DNA from: Bacteroides muris (ex Afrizal et al. 2022) | GTDB taxonomy: Bacteria; Bacteroidota; Bacteroidia; Bacteroidales; Bacteroidaceae | Reading direction: 5' to 3' | Length of the DNA: 35,668 nucleotides | Assembly: GCF_004793475.1 (NCBI RefSeq) | Contig: NZ_SRYZ01000039.1 | Span: 1 to 35,668 of the forward strand | Shown: piece after piece, positions 16,523 to 24,959 of the stretch | Layout of the letters: the number at the start of each line of letters is the position of its first letter | Numbering within the stretch: the stretch's first letter is position 1 | Notes under the pieces: generated by a model | The model's input: only the letters and a program-made list of their open reading frames with translations | Databases searched by the model: none | Told to the model about the DNA's origin: nothing | Made by a program: the position numbers and the translations under genes

Positions 16523-19003
16523 TTATTGGTGAATATTCCAGGTTAATTCATTCTGTTCGTCCAGACCCACCTCCAGATTTTTTCCTTTGCACAGCTCTTC
16601 ATTGATGATAAGCCGCGAAATCGGTCTGCGCAGGTAGTTGCGGATAACCCCGGCAACCTGACGGGCGCCGTATTTGGGAGTGAATCCTTTGTGGGCAAGC
16701 ATTTTCCGGGCATCGTCACTGATGGTGATACCGATACCTTGCTTGTCCAGCAGTTTCCTGACACTGTTGAACTGTATATCGAATATCTTCAACAGGATGT
16801 CTTCACGGATAGGAAAGAACGGAACGATTTCCGACAGACGCGCCAGGAACTCCGGACGGAAATACTGCCCCATCACCTCCATGATCTGGGTGGTAGCCGG
16901 CACATTGCCCGATTCCAACTGCTTCGTCAGCCATTCGCTGCCCACATTGGAGGTGAACAGCACGATGGAGTTGGAGAAGTCCCCTTCCTTGCCCAGACGG
17001 TCATGCAGTTTCCCTTCATCCATGATTTGCAGGAAAATATCATAGACGGACGGATGCGCTTTCTCTATCTCGTCAAAGAGGACCACCGCGTAGGGTTGCT
17101 GGCGGATTTTATTCACCAGCATACCGCCCTCCTCATAGCCCACGTATCCCGGAGGCGCCCCGTAAAGCAAGGCGGCGGAGTGCTCCTCCTTGAATTCGGA
17201 CATATCAAAACGGATCATGGACTTTTCATCGTTGAACAGCGCCTCCGCCAGTGCCTTGGCAAGTTCGGTCTTGCCGGTACCGGTAGGCCCCAGCAGGAAG
17301 AAGGAACCGATGGGCTGGCCCGGCTTGTTCATACCGCTGCGGGATTCAAGAATGGCATCGGTCAGCGTTTTCAGCGCCTGGTCTTGACCGACAACCCGAC
17401 GGCGCAAGTAATCTTCCATGTTGAGCAGGCGTTCCTTCTCCTGCGACTGTATCTTGCCGATAGGAATGCCCGTCTTGCTGGCGACAACGGCGGCAACCTC
17501 ATAAATTCCTACCTCCTCTATGCTCTTTTCCGCAAATGACAGGATGGCAGCCAGTGCGCTCCGCAGGTAAGCCGCCAGCTCTTCATACTCCTGCAATTCA
17601 TGGATATCCGCCTCATCGGAAACCACGCCCAGAAGGATGGGGCTTAATTTGTTGTGCATCAGAAAAAGCAGCGTTTTCAGCTCTTCTGCCTTTTCTTGAG
17701 GAGTTTTTTCCTCCTTTTCTATCTCGTCCAGTCGGGCAAACAAGGCTTCCGTATCCTTCTTTCCTGTTTCATTGACCATCTTGATGGCCGAAAGTGTCAT
17801 GTCCAGCAAGCCGATGGCGGAGTCGGGCAAACGGCGGTCTTTCACATACCGCTTGGCAAGGCGCACGCATTCCGCCACGGCATCGTCGCTGATTCCCACC
17901 CGGTGGTACTCCACGTATGATTGCCGGACGGAATGCAGCATCTGTATGGCGGACTTCAAGTCAGGCTCATTGACCTGCACCACCTCAAAACGGCGGTTGA
18001 ACGCATGGTCAGGCTCTATAATCTTACGGTATTCGTCAATGGTGGTGGCGCCGATAACGGTCAGGTCGCCGTGCGACAATTCGGGCTTCAGCACATTGCC
18101 GGCGCCGGAATTGCCCTGCCGGCTGTCCAGCAGGATATGAATCTCGTCAATGAACAGGATGGCGTTGTCAATGCCGCGCAACTCTTTCACGATATTTTTC
18201 AAACGGTCCTCTATCTCCCCCTTGTAGGTGGCGCCTGCTATGAGCGAGGCATTGTCAAGCTCAAACACACGGGCTCCCTCCAGGAACGAAGGCACCTTAT
18301 GGTTGACTATGTTCCATGCAAGCCCGTACACAAGGGCTGTTTTCCCCACCCCGGCGTCACCGACAATCAACACGTTCGATTTGCTGCGGCTGCCCAGCAC
18401 CTCCATGACCATGCGGTTCTCCCGGTCACGGTTGATGGTCGGGTAAAGCCTGTCTGCCGCGGTGGCGGTAAGGTCCACGCAATACTTGGTGAGAAAGGAA
18501 GTGGAAGAGGAAACGGAGCTTTGAATGAAACTCTCCGGCACGTTGCCGGAAACTCCCGCCGGTTCGTTGCCTGTATATATGGAATGGATATCTTTCTCCA
18601 GGATAGGGAAAGACCTGAGCTGGTCACTGGAAAAGGCGATGCCCGGTTTCGTCAGTGCCAGCAACACGCAGATGGGATTGATGTCAAACAGCCCCATCTG
18701 TATCCGCGCATCATCGGCGGCACGGAAAACGGCATCGATCTTCTCCGACGGCTTGATTTCGGCGAACCGGGTGGATTTCGGACATTGTTCGATATGGACA
18801 TCCGCCCATTCCTCCAGATACCCCAAATCCTTACCTATACTTATTATAAAATCTCTTAGCCCTACATCTTTATGAAGTAGAGCCTTCAACAAATGCGAGG
18901 GAGTGTAACACTCGTTCGCATTTTCACGAGCCACTGCAAGTGCTATGTTAAGCGCAATTTTTACAGAATCATCAAGATTAATGAAACCAACTCCTGTATC
19001 CAT
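16523..19003 (-). CDS. tssH: TssH (ClpV), AAA+ sheath-recycling ATPase
   Basis: 826 aa from the ATG at 19003; a TTG 6 nt upstream is not needed. An N-terminal Clp-N domain ('TPSHLLKALLHKD') is followed by the first AAA+ module with Walker A 'GDAGVGKT' (about residues 213-220) and Walker B 'ILFIDEIH'. A middle coiled region ('ARLDEIEKEEKTPQEKAEEL') leads to the second module with 'GPTGTGKTELA' (about 571-580), 'VVLFDEIEKAHP', and a C-terminal 'GARQVAGVIRNYLRRPIS' small domain. TssH disassembles the contracted TssB/C sheath. It is the first gene of the long minus-strand operon. Confidence 0.95.
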   Translation of the reverse strand: MDTGVGFINLDDSVKIALNIALAVARENANECYTPSHLLKALLHKDVGLRDFIISIGKDLGYLEEWADVHIEQCPKSTRFAEIKPSEKIDAVFRAADDARIQMGLFDINPICVLLALTKPGIAFSSDQLRSFPILEKDIHSIYTGNEPAGVSGNVPESFIQSSVSSSTSFLTKYCVDLTATAADRLYPTINRDRENRMVMEVLGSRSKSNVLIVGDAGVGKTALVYGLAWNIVNHKVPSFLEGARVFELDNASLIAGATYKGEIEDRLKNIVKELRGIDNAILFIDEIHILLDSRQGNSGAGNVLKPELSHGDLTVIGATTIDEYRKIIEPDHAFNRRFEVVQVNEPDLKSAIQMLHSVRQSYVEYHRVGISDDAVAECVRLAKRYVKDRRLPDSAIGLLDMTLSAIKMVNETGKKDTEALFARLDEIEKEEKTPQEKAEELKTLLFLMHNKLSPILLGVVSDEADIHELQEYEELAAYLRSALAAILSFAEKSIEEVGIYEVAAVVASKTGIPIGKIQSQEKERLLNMEDYLRRRVVGQDQALKTLTDAILESRSGMNKPGQPIGSFFLLGPTGTGKTELAKALAEALFNDEKSMIRFDMSEFKEEHSAALLYGAPPGYVGYEEGGMLVNKIRQQPYAVVLFDEIEKAHPSVYDIFLQIMDEGKLHDRLGKEGDFSNSIVLFTSNVGSEWLTKQLESGNVPATTQIMEVMGQYFRPEFLARLSEIVPFFPIREDILLKIFDIQFNSVRKLLDKQGIGITISDDARKMLAHKGFTPKYGARQVAGVIRNYLRRPISRLIINEELCKGKNLEVGLDEQNELTWNIHQ

Positions 19004-19040
19004 AATCAATAAGATTTAAAAATTGCGCAGGAGAACATTG

Positions 19041-19048
19041 CAAATATA
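19041..19048 (-). promoter_or_regulatory. Candidate -7 box for the minus-strand T6SS operon
   Basis: On the minus strand this reads TATATTTG, a full match to the Bacteroides sigma-ABfr -7 consensus TAnnTTTG. It lies about 38 nt before the tssH ATG. No good -33 TTTG is found 19-20 nt upstream, so the assignment is tentative. Confidence 0.5.
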
Positions 19049-19152
19049 AGGCAAAAAAATAAGCCCGCCACTTTTCAGGGCAGATTTTTTTATGTTAACG
19101 AACATAATTTTTGAAAAAACCAAAAAATATCGCAAAAAATTTCCCGAAAAAC

Positions 19153-19184
19153 TTTTGTAATTTTCAGAAAGCTCCATATATTAG
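19153..19184 (+). promoter_or_regulatory. Candidate promoter for hcp (tssD)
   Basis: A -33 TTTTG at 19153-19157 is followed, after a 19-nt spacer, by TATATTAG at 19177-19184, one mismatch from TAnnTTTG. Spacing is right for a Bacteroides promoter. Transcription would start near 19190, giving a leader of about 90 nt ahead of hcp. Confidence 0.55.
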
Positions 19185-19206
19185 CCCCCGGAAATTGAAA
19201 GCCAAA

Positions 19207-19228
19207 GGCGGGGAGGCGCCGAACCGCC
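19207..19228 (+). promoter_or_regulatory. GC-rich hairpin in the hcp leader
   Basis: GGCGG at 19207-19211 can pair with CCGCC at 19224-19228. The loop itself contains the self-complementary GGCGCC. A short CCGG repeat lies immediately after. In an otherwise AT-rich leader this GC-rich patch stands out and would fold in the 5' UTR. A role in mRNA stability or translation control is inference. Confidence 0.45.
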
Positions 19229-19282
19229 GGTAGCCGGAAATTCCGTAATCAACTTTTTTACAAACTTTAAAACTTTGAGAAT

Positions 19283-19681
19283 ATGGCATTTAAAGCGTCA
19301 TTTAAGTTTTCAGACTCAAGAGAGTTTGATGTATTGAGATGGGATGTCAAGTTCAATCGTGATGTGGACCCCAAAGGCCGTCCGGCATCTGACATCTATG
19401 GTGGTAAAATCTATGTGGAGGTTGAATCTACTCCGGACACCATTGTGTTGGACAAGATGTTCAAACAGTATCAGCCCGTAAACGGAAGTATCGTCTTCAA
19501 GAAAGCGGATGAGGATGCCAAGATGAAGGAATTGGTATTTGAGAACGGTTACGTGGTGGAATACGAGGAGGCACTGAATGTGGCCAACCCCTATCCGATG
19601 ACAATCAAGTTCGCCATTTCCGCACAGACAGTGAAGATGGACGAGGCTACATTTGTACAGGATTGGCCGGAAAACAACTAA
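19283..19681 (+). CDS. tssD: TssD (Hcp), main tube protein
   Basis: 132 aa with an ATG start at 19283 preceded by an A/T-rich leader. Diagnostic segments are 'MAFKASFKFSDSREFDVLRWDVKFNRDVDPKGRPASDIYGGKI' in part (the 'q..D..GrP.s...GG.i' signature), 'LDKMFKQYQPVNGSIVF', 'LVFENGYVVEYEEAL', 'MTIKFAISAQTVKM' and the closing 'FVQDWPE'. Among the six TssD-type proteins here it is the most canonical, and it stands first in the plus-strand unit behind its own promoter and followed by a hairpin. That fits the bulk tube subunit, needed in excess. Confidence 0.92.
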   Translation: MAFKASFKFSDSREFDVLRWDVKFNRDVDPKGRPASDIYGGKIYVEVESTPDTIVLDKMFKQYQPVNGSIVFKKADEDAKMKELVFENGYVVEYEEALNVANPYPMTIKFAISAQTVKMDEATFVQDWPENN

Positions 19682-19708
19682 CGGTTGTTTTCTAATCAAA
19701 GTTTTTAA

Positions 19709-19745
19709 GGTGCCGGAATATACCAATTCCGGTTATTTCGGCACC
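19709..19745 (+). terminator. Hairpin between hcp and vgrG (partial terminator or mRNA stabiliser)
   Basis: Outer arms GGTGCCG (19709-19715) and CGGCACC (19739-19745) pair perfectly over 7 bp, and an inner GGAAT/ATTCC pair extends the fold. The next bases are A-rich rather than a T run, so it is not a classic intrinsic terminator for the plus strand. It could raise hcp transcript levels relative to vgrG by protecting the 3' end or by partial termination. Confidence 0.55.
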
Positions 19746-19755
19746 AAAAAACATA

Positions 19756-19767
19756 CCGACTGGTCGG
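19756..19767 (+). promoter_or_regulatory. TetR-operator-like palindrome upstream of vgrG
   Basis: CCGAC, 2-nt spacer, GTCGG: perfect 5-bp arms, 33 nt before the vgrG ATG. The 'ACCGACTnGTCGG' form resembles operators of TetR/AcrR-family repressors. No such regulator is encoded in the window. A related palindrome occurs near 31909. Confidence 0.35.
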
Positions 19768-19800
19768 ATTGATTAATTAATTTTCATAGCAAAAGATAGT

Positions 19801-21609
19801 ATGGGAGCAAGTTTTCTGAATTTGGTAACTACCAAGGTGACAGTGAAAGGAGAGGAACAGAAGTTCGTTTCACTGCGGCTTCATCAGCGGTTTAACCGGC
19901 ATCACGCCTTTACTGTAATTGTGAATTACCTCTCGCCCGGCAATACGTTCAAGCAGACACCTGAAAAATTCATCAATTACATCGGGGAGACTGTCAGCAT
20001 CTCGTTCGCCCACAAGCAGACGGGCGAAAGTTATGACTTCGAAGGGGTTGTCACACAGGTGGAAATGGTCGGAAGCATGGGTGAGGCGGGCGGAGTGGCC
20101 ATTCACGGAGCAAGCCCCACGATATTGTATGAGAACAACGGAACGCTTGACTCGTGGATGGACCAGACCCTCTCCGCTATCATAAAGGAGGCGACACAGG
20201 AATACGGGAAGGTCCCGCTGGCTTCCAATCCCAAATACTCCGCCAAAATCCCTTACATGGCGCAGTACAACGAGAGCGTCTTCGACTTTATGAACCGGCT
20301 CTCCGCCCAATACGGCGAGTGGTTCTATTACGACGGGAAAAAAGTCTATTTCGGCAAACCCGACAAGGACAACACGGAAAAGATCATGTACGATGTGGAC
20401 CTGGAGGAGGTACGTCTGGTGGCAAATCTGGTGCCGGGCAAATCTGCAAGATACGATTATGTAGCGCAGGAGAACAAACAACATAATGCAGACACGCCCG
20501 CCAAACCCGATGGCATGAATGACCTCCAGTCCATTGCGCATGACTGTTCCGAAAAGGCGTATGGGGCAAAGACGACTGCCGCCGCCAATCCGCACATCGC
20601 CGACAAGGCGGGGCTGGACGGGCAGATGAAGGTCCTCAAAAATGAGTCCGGCGCCAATTTGTTGAACATAAGGGGCATAGGAAAGACATGCCGGATCCGG
20701 ATAGGCGAAGTCATTGAGGTCTCTTTCCCCGGTGACATGAACCTGCCGCCCCTGGGTAAATTCCGCATCATCGAAATCACGCACGAGGTGCGCCGTGACG
20801 GGCATTATGCCAACACCTTTGCCGGGATTCCTGACGGAACGGTAAACATCCCTGTTCCCGACGCAAAACTCCCGCTGGCATTGCCCGAGCTTGCGACGGT
20901 GAAGAAAAATGACGACGAAAAGGAACAGGGACGGGTGAAAGTGAGTTTCGACTGGCAGAAAAACGGGAAAACAACCAACTGGATCAGGGTGCAGAGCCCC
21001 AATGCGGGAGTAAGCGACGCCGTATCCAAAAACCGCGGATGGGTGTTTGTTCCCGAAGTCGGTGACCAGGTCATGGTGGGGTACGAACACGGCAATCCGG
21101 ACCGCCCCTATGTGACCGGAGCCATGTTCCATTCCGCTTCAGGAAAGGGAGGGGACAAGGACAACAAGACCAAAAGCATTATCACGCGCAGCGGAAGCGC
21201 CATCGTTTTCGATGATGAGACGGGAAGCATTGTCATCACCGACCAGACGGGAAAACAACTGATCCTGCTGGACGGGAAGGACGCCATTACGATTATGGCG
21301 AAAAAGAGCGTAGTCATCACCAACGAGGACAAGTCCGTTATCGTAATGGACGAAAAGTCCATCGGTATGCAGGCGGACACGATTTCCATCGAAGGAAAGA
21401 AAAACATTACGTTGGTTTCGGGCAACGAAAGTATGGTGTTCAGCAGCGAAAAAAACATCATCAACGGCAGTGCCACCAATATCAAGCTGGAGGCGGCCAA
21501 GGAATATGACTTGAATACACAGACCGGAACCATGAAAGGCACGAACCTCACCGTGGAGGGAACGGCAAACATGACCGTAACGGGAGGCATTGTAAAAATT
21601 AATTCATAA
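19801..21609 (+). CDS. tssI: TssI (VgrG), T6SS spike protein
   Basis: 602 aa with an ATG start at 19801. The N-terminal about 350 residues follow the gp27-like part: 'LRLHQRFNRHHAFTVIV', 'MAQYNESVFDFMNRLSAQYG', 'EWFYYDGKKVYFGKP' and 'FRIIEITHEV'. The gp5 OB-fold follows ('GRVKVSFDWQ' ... 'WIRVQSPNAG', 'VPEVGDQVMVGYEHGNPDRPYVTGAMF'). The last about 130 residues are a beta-helix with repeating short strands ('ITNEDKSVIVMDEKSIGM'), ending 'GTANMTVTGGIVKIN'. There is no C-terminal effector extension. The PAAR-Rhs protein encoded downstream is the natural tip partner. Confidence 0.93.
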   Translation: MGASFLNLVTTKVTVKGEEQKFVSLRLHQRFNRHHAFTVIVNYLSPGNTFKQTPEKFINYIGETVSISFAHKQTGESYDFEGVVTQVEMVGSMGEAGGVAIHGASPTILYENNGTLDSWMDQTLSAIIKEATQEYGKVPLASNPKYSAKIPYMAQYNESVFDFMNRLSAQYGEWFYYDGKKVYFGKPDKDNTEKIMYDVDLEEVRLVANLVPGKSARYDYVAQENKQHNADTPAKPDGMNDLQSIAHDCSEKAYGAKTTAAANPHIADKAGLDGQMKVLKNESGANLLNIRGIGKTCRIRIGEVIEVSFPGDMNLPPLGKFRIIEITHEVRRDGHYANTFAGIPDGTVNIPVPDAKLPLALPELATVKKNDDEKEQGRVKVSFDWQKNGKTTNWIRVQSPNAGVSDAVSKNRGWVFVPEVGDQVMVGYEHGNPDRPYVTGAMFHSASGKGGDKDNKTKSIITRSGSAIVFDDETGSIVITDQTGKQLILLDGKDAITIMAKKSVVITNEDKSVIVMDEKSIGMQADTISIEGKKNITLVSGNESMVFSSEKNIINGSATNIKLEAAKEYDLNTQTGTMKGTNLTVEGTANMTVTGGIVKINS

Positions 21610-21620
21610 ACGGATTGGAT

Positions 21621-22979
21621 ATGGGAGCATCAGCATCTGTAATACAGGAATACTACAAGGCGGTCGATTACTGGGCGGACATAGCCGGAAAGAAAGACTG
21701 GAAACTGGCGATATGGATTGTCGGAAGGAACGATGTGGACCTGGTGGACAAGTTCCTGGAGATAGAGCGTTCCCCTGTAGGACAGTTCGATGACATATTT
21801 TTCCGTTTCGACACGCCCTACAGAGGCGATGACGACGAATATGCCGCACAGCTCTGGCAGGAGTATGCCGGATGGTTTGAGGAGCAGGCGGAAGAGAAGG
21901 ATGACATGCTCAAGGCGTTGCGGCACGACGGGCTGCTCAAGACAGAGTACCGCCCCGACACATCGGCCGAGCCCACGGCGGCAAACCTGTGGAAGGAGAT
22001 GTTGCGCTTCAAGGAGTGCATATCCCGTTTGGAAAATGCCTTCTTCTGCATCTATTTTCCTCCGGAACAATCCGGGGAGTTTCCCCGGACGGAATGGTTC
22101 GGACAGGTACTGAAAGAGGGTGTCCCGCAGGGCATCCGTCTGACAACCATTGATTTGAAGAAGGACAGAAATGTCGCTCTGGACGAGTCGCCGGAGGTGG
22201 TCCACATACGCCCCCGCTTTGACATGGCGGCGGCACTGCATAACCGGATGGCACGGGCGGATACCGGCAACGACCTGATTGCGCCCGAGAACCGGTTCAA
22301 ACAGCAGGTGACGGCGGTCATGGACTGCACGCGGAAACAGGATTTGAAACCGCTGGAAAAGGAAATAAGGAAGCTCCTGGATATCGCCGGGGAACTGAAG
22401 GATGCGAATATTCGGATATCCGCTCTCTTCATCGCTTCCGAAGCCTGCTATGCTATCCGTGAATACAAAAGCAGCATGAAATACAGCGACAAGACCATCC
22501 GCGAGGCGGAAAAGGCGATGAAGGATGGCGAGGCGGCGGGATACAGTTACTGGAAGATGGCTGTTTCCATGAAGGCGGCAATCCTGACGGCAGAAAAGAA
22601 ACGCGAAGAGGCGGTGGCTTTATACGAGGGGATAGCCGGGAAAGCTGTCGAACGGAAGGACCCCTATTATGTCATGGAGGGCTACCGGATGTGCGGCTTC
22701 CTGCGGTACGAGGAGGGGAAGCTGGAACAGGCGTTCGAATATTTCCTGCTGGCATTGGCGGGAGGAAGCTATCTTTCCGAAGACATCAGACGGAGCTCCA
22801 CCTTCACCTACGCGGCACACCTGGCGCTCCATATGGGCAGGCAGGTGCGTGCGCCGATTGACATCGAGGTGCTGGAACGCCAGCTTCACGAATGGCTGGG
22901 CGAGGACTGGAAGGAACTGGTGGAGAACCCCTCCATGCGGCAGGCGGAAGCCAGAAGAAAAGGAGGTATTTTCAACTGA
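21621..22979 (+). CDS. TPR-like T6SS accessory protein, candidate VgrG/Rhs adaptor
   Basis: 452 aa from the ATG at 21621; a TTG at 21615 is ignored. The N-terminal about 190 residues carry 'DWKLAIWIVGRNDVDLVDKF', 'SPVGQFDDIFFRFDTPY' and 'FFCIYFPPE', a conserved-looking alpha/beta block. From about residue 235 the sequence is all helix with TPR-like repeats ('AILTAEKKREEAVALYEGIAG', 'YEEGKLEQAFEYFLLAL'). It starts 11 nt after vgrG and precedes tssB. Position beside vgrG with a PAAR-Rhs effector downstream suggests an adaptor or chaperone, and no Eag/DUF1795, DUF4123 or DUF2169 gene is present. TssA is also missing from the window, so a baseplate-cap role is an alternative. Neither is proven. 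Confidence 0.65.
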   Translation: MGASASVIQEYYKAVDYWADIAGKKDWKLAIWIVGRNDVDLVDKFLEIERSPVGQFDDIFFRFDTPYRGDDDEYAAQLWQEYAGWFEEQAEEKDDMLKALRHDGLLKTEYRPDTSAEPTAANLWKEMLRFKECISRLENAFFCIYFPPEQSGEFPRTEWFGQVLKEGVPQGIRLTTIDLKKDRNVALDESPEVVHIRPRFDMAAALHNRMARADTGNDLIAPENRFKQQVTAVMDCTRKQDLKPLEKEIRKLLDIAGELKDANIRISALFIASEACYAIREYKSSMKYSDKTIREAEKAMKDGEAAGYSYWKMAVSMKAAILTAEKKREEAVALYEGIAGKAVERKDPYYVMEGYRMCGFLRYEEGKLEQAFEYFLLALAGGSYLSEDIRRSSTFTYAAHLALHMGRQVRAPIDIEVLERQLHEWLGEDWKELVENPSMRQAEARRKGGIFN

Positions 22980-23024
22980 AAGAGAATTTAATCAACATAT
23001 AGTTTAAACTTAAATATCGAATTT

Positions 23025-23498
23025 ATGGATCTTGGAAATTACGGAATCGGCGGAAACGAAGTGAAGATTGACGCCTCCGAAGGCATTGCGGAAATTCCAC
23101 AAAACCGGACATTATTGGTGGAGCAGTTGACTAAAGACGAACCGGTGGCTCCCGAAGTAATCACGGGGCTGACCAATATCGACCAGGTCTTCGCGCATTT
23201 CTTACCGGAGATAGATATTGAGTTCACCGATGCGGAAGGTGCTCCCGTGGAGGAAAACTTCCGTTTTCACAATGTGGGGGACTTTTCTGTCAAGAAAATG
23301 ACGGAGCAAAGTCATTTCCTGTCAGGACTGAATACGGAAAAGCAGTTCGCCGACAGGATGGAGAAGTCGTTGCGCTCCAACAAGGTGCTGCAACGGGTAT
23401 TGGAGAATCCGGCGACACGCGAGGCATTCGTCAATTCGCTTTCTGCCATGCTGGACGATTTAAAGAAAAACGAGAAGTCTAACCCTGCAAATGAATGA
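23025..23498 (+). CDS. tssB: TssB (VipA), small sheath subunit
   Basis: 157 aa with an ATG start at 23025. The N-terminal strand ('EIPQNRTLLVEQLT') is followed by 'DIEFTDAEGAPVEENFRFHNVGDF', the TssB core where 'F.....l.DF.p' is conserved. Then comes the helix pair ending 'LQRVLENPATREAFVNSLSAML'. It overlaps tssC by 4 nt (ATGA), so sheath subunits are made in a coupled way. Confidence 0.9.
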   Translation: MDLGNYGIGGNEVKIDASEGIAEIPQNRTLLVEQLTKDEPVAPEVITGLTNIDQVFAHFLPEIDIEFTDAEGAPVEENFRFHNVGDFSVKKMTEQSHFLSGLNTEKQFADRMEKSLRSNKVLQRVLENPATREAFVNSLSAMLDDLKKNEKSNPANE

Positions 23499-24874
23499 CA
23501 ACAGCTATGAGTGAACAGAACACACACAGGGAGGCAGCCGTACAACAACAGCAGGCTGCGGCACAGCCCAGAAACCTGAATGCGGAGCTACAGGTCCTGG
23601 CTAAGTTTGGTGGTTTCAATGTCCTGGAGTCCTCTGTGGACGGCATACAGAACCTGAACCCGGAGCGCAAGGCGCGCCGTAACATTTTCCTTACAGACCC
23701 CGAACGGGCGCCTGAGCGCAAGGAGCTGGAAAAACGGCTCGAAATGTGGGTGGACATGCTGCAAGGCAACAAGTCCATCAGCGAAATGATCGAACTGTGC
23801 CAGAAGAAATCGGCGGCCGTCTCCGACCTGCTTTCCCAGAACCAGTTGAAGGCGGTGGAAGAGGTGAAACAATTGGAGAAGTCATACCGTACGGTCATGC
23901 TTTTCTACAAGAATACGGATTCCGACAAGATTAAGAACATTTCCATCGTCAATGCTTCCATGGAGCAGCTCACCGACCTGGACAACTCTTTCTTCATCGA
24001 CGCCATTGCGGACGAGTTGCGTGCCAACTACGACCGCCTGGACCTGCGCACCAACTATTCCTTGCTGGTCATCCCCGGCTACCTGGGTTCCAACAAAGTG
24101 ATTGAGAAATGGGCGAAGATAGCGCATGACAACAAGGTGATGATTTATACCGACTTCGCCGACCTTGAAAAGCCGGACGATGTCATCGAGATGTTCTTCG
24201 ACTCCAACCTGTCGGGAGGCGATGTGTACAAGTCCAACGTATGTATGGCCTGCAACTACCTGGTCGGACGTGGGCGTTATGCCGAACTGGGCGAGACGGA
24301 GGACTTGCTGATTCCACCTTCCGCGGCACTGGCGGGCAGCGTGTACAAGACGGTGATGGCACAGGTCACCGCCGGCAAGAAATACGGTTCCATGAGCGAG
24401 GTGGACGGAGTGGCTTTCAACCTGAAGAAGAGCGAGATCTCCGAACTGGAGAAGATCGGCTTGATTCCCATGGTGAAGGAATACGGCAAGGTGATGGCGT
24501 TCTCCGCCAAGACGTTGTTCAACGGCGACAACCTGGGCTTGCAGACCTATTCGGTGGTACGTGTGTTCGACTGGGTGACCAAGGTATTGATGGACTTCCT
24601 CAACCGGCGCGCTTTCGAGAACTGGAACAGCAAGGCGGAGAGGGATTTGCGCGGACAGATCAGCAAGTTCCTGGACAGCATCCAGGGTCCCGGACGCCTG
24701 ATTGAAAAATTCAAGATCCTCCGCTTCGAGCGTGACCCGAAACAGAAAGACCGCATTTTCCTCGACATTCACCTGACTCCTTACTTCCCGGCAAAGAGTT
24801 TTGTCATCAAGCTGGAAGGCACCAAGGGGGATGACGAGAATGACTGGAACAGCGATTATGCACAGGATGCATAA
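23495..24874 (+). CDS. tssC: TssC (VipB), large sheath subunit
   Basis: 459 aa from the ATG at 23495, overlapping tssB by 4 nt; an alternative ATG lies 12 nt later. 'FVIKLEG' near the end, together with 'LDIHLTPYFPAKSF' and 'LIEKFKILRFERDP', is the TssC C-terminal signature of this phylum. The N-terminal half holds 'LTDLDNSFFIDAI' and 'NYSLLVIPGYLGSNK'. With TssB it forms the contractile sheath. A terminator-like hairpin lies 15 nt downstream. Confidence 0.92.
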   Translation: MTTAMSEQNTHREAAVQQQQAAAQPRNLNAELQVLAKFGGFNVLESSVDGIQNLNPERKARRNIFLTDPERAPERKELEKRLEMWVDMLQGNKSISEMIELCQKKSAAVSDLLSQNQLKAVEEVKQLEKSYRTVMLFYKNTDSDKIKNISIVNASMEQLTDLDNSFFIDAIADELRANYDRLDLRTNYSLLVIPGYLGSNKVIEKWAKIAHDNKVMIYTDFADLEKPDDVIEMFFDSNLSGGDVYKSNVCMACNYLVGRGRYAELGETEDLLIPPSAALAGSVYKTVMAQVTAGKKYGSMSEVDGVAFNLKKSEISELEKIGLIPMVKEYGKVMAFSAKTLFNGDNLGLQTYSVVRVFDWVTKVLMDFLNRRAFENWNSKAERDLRGQISKFLDSIQGPGRLIEKFKILRFERDPKQKDRIFLDIHLTPYFPAKSFVIKLEGTKGDDENDWNSDYAQDA

Positions 24875-24888
24875 GCAATCCCTTTTCT

Positions 24889-24929
24889 GAAACAGCCGGT
24901 GGACTCCGGTTAACCTCTCCGGCTGTTTC
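24889..24929 (+). terminator. Strong hairpin after tssC
   Basis: An 11-bp perfect stem (24889-24899 with 24919-24929, GAAACAGCCGG / CCGGCTGTTTC) with a 19-nt loop, followed by a T-rich stretch broken by C and A. It probably ends or attenuates the hcp-vgrG-tssBC transcript, so the Rhs gene would be expressed at a lower level or from its own start. Confidence 0.7.
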
Positions 24930-24959
24930 CTTTCTTTACTTTTCTAAACCGTTCTCACT

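Noticed and set aside
19870..21132. 420-aa minus-strand frame
   Set aside because: Antisense to vgrG, with no domain pattern.
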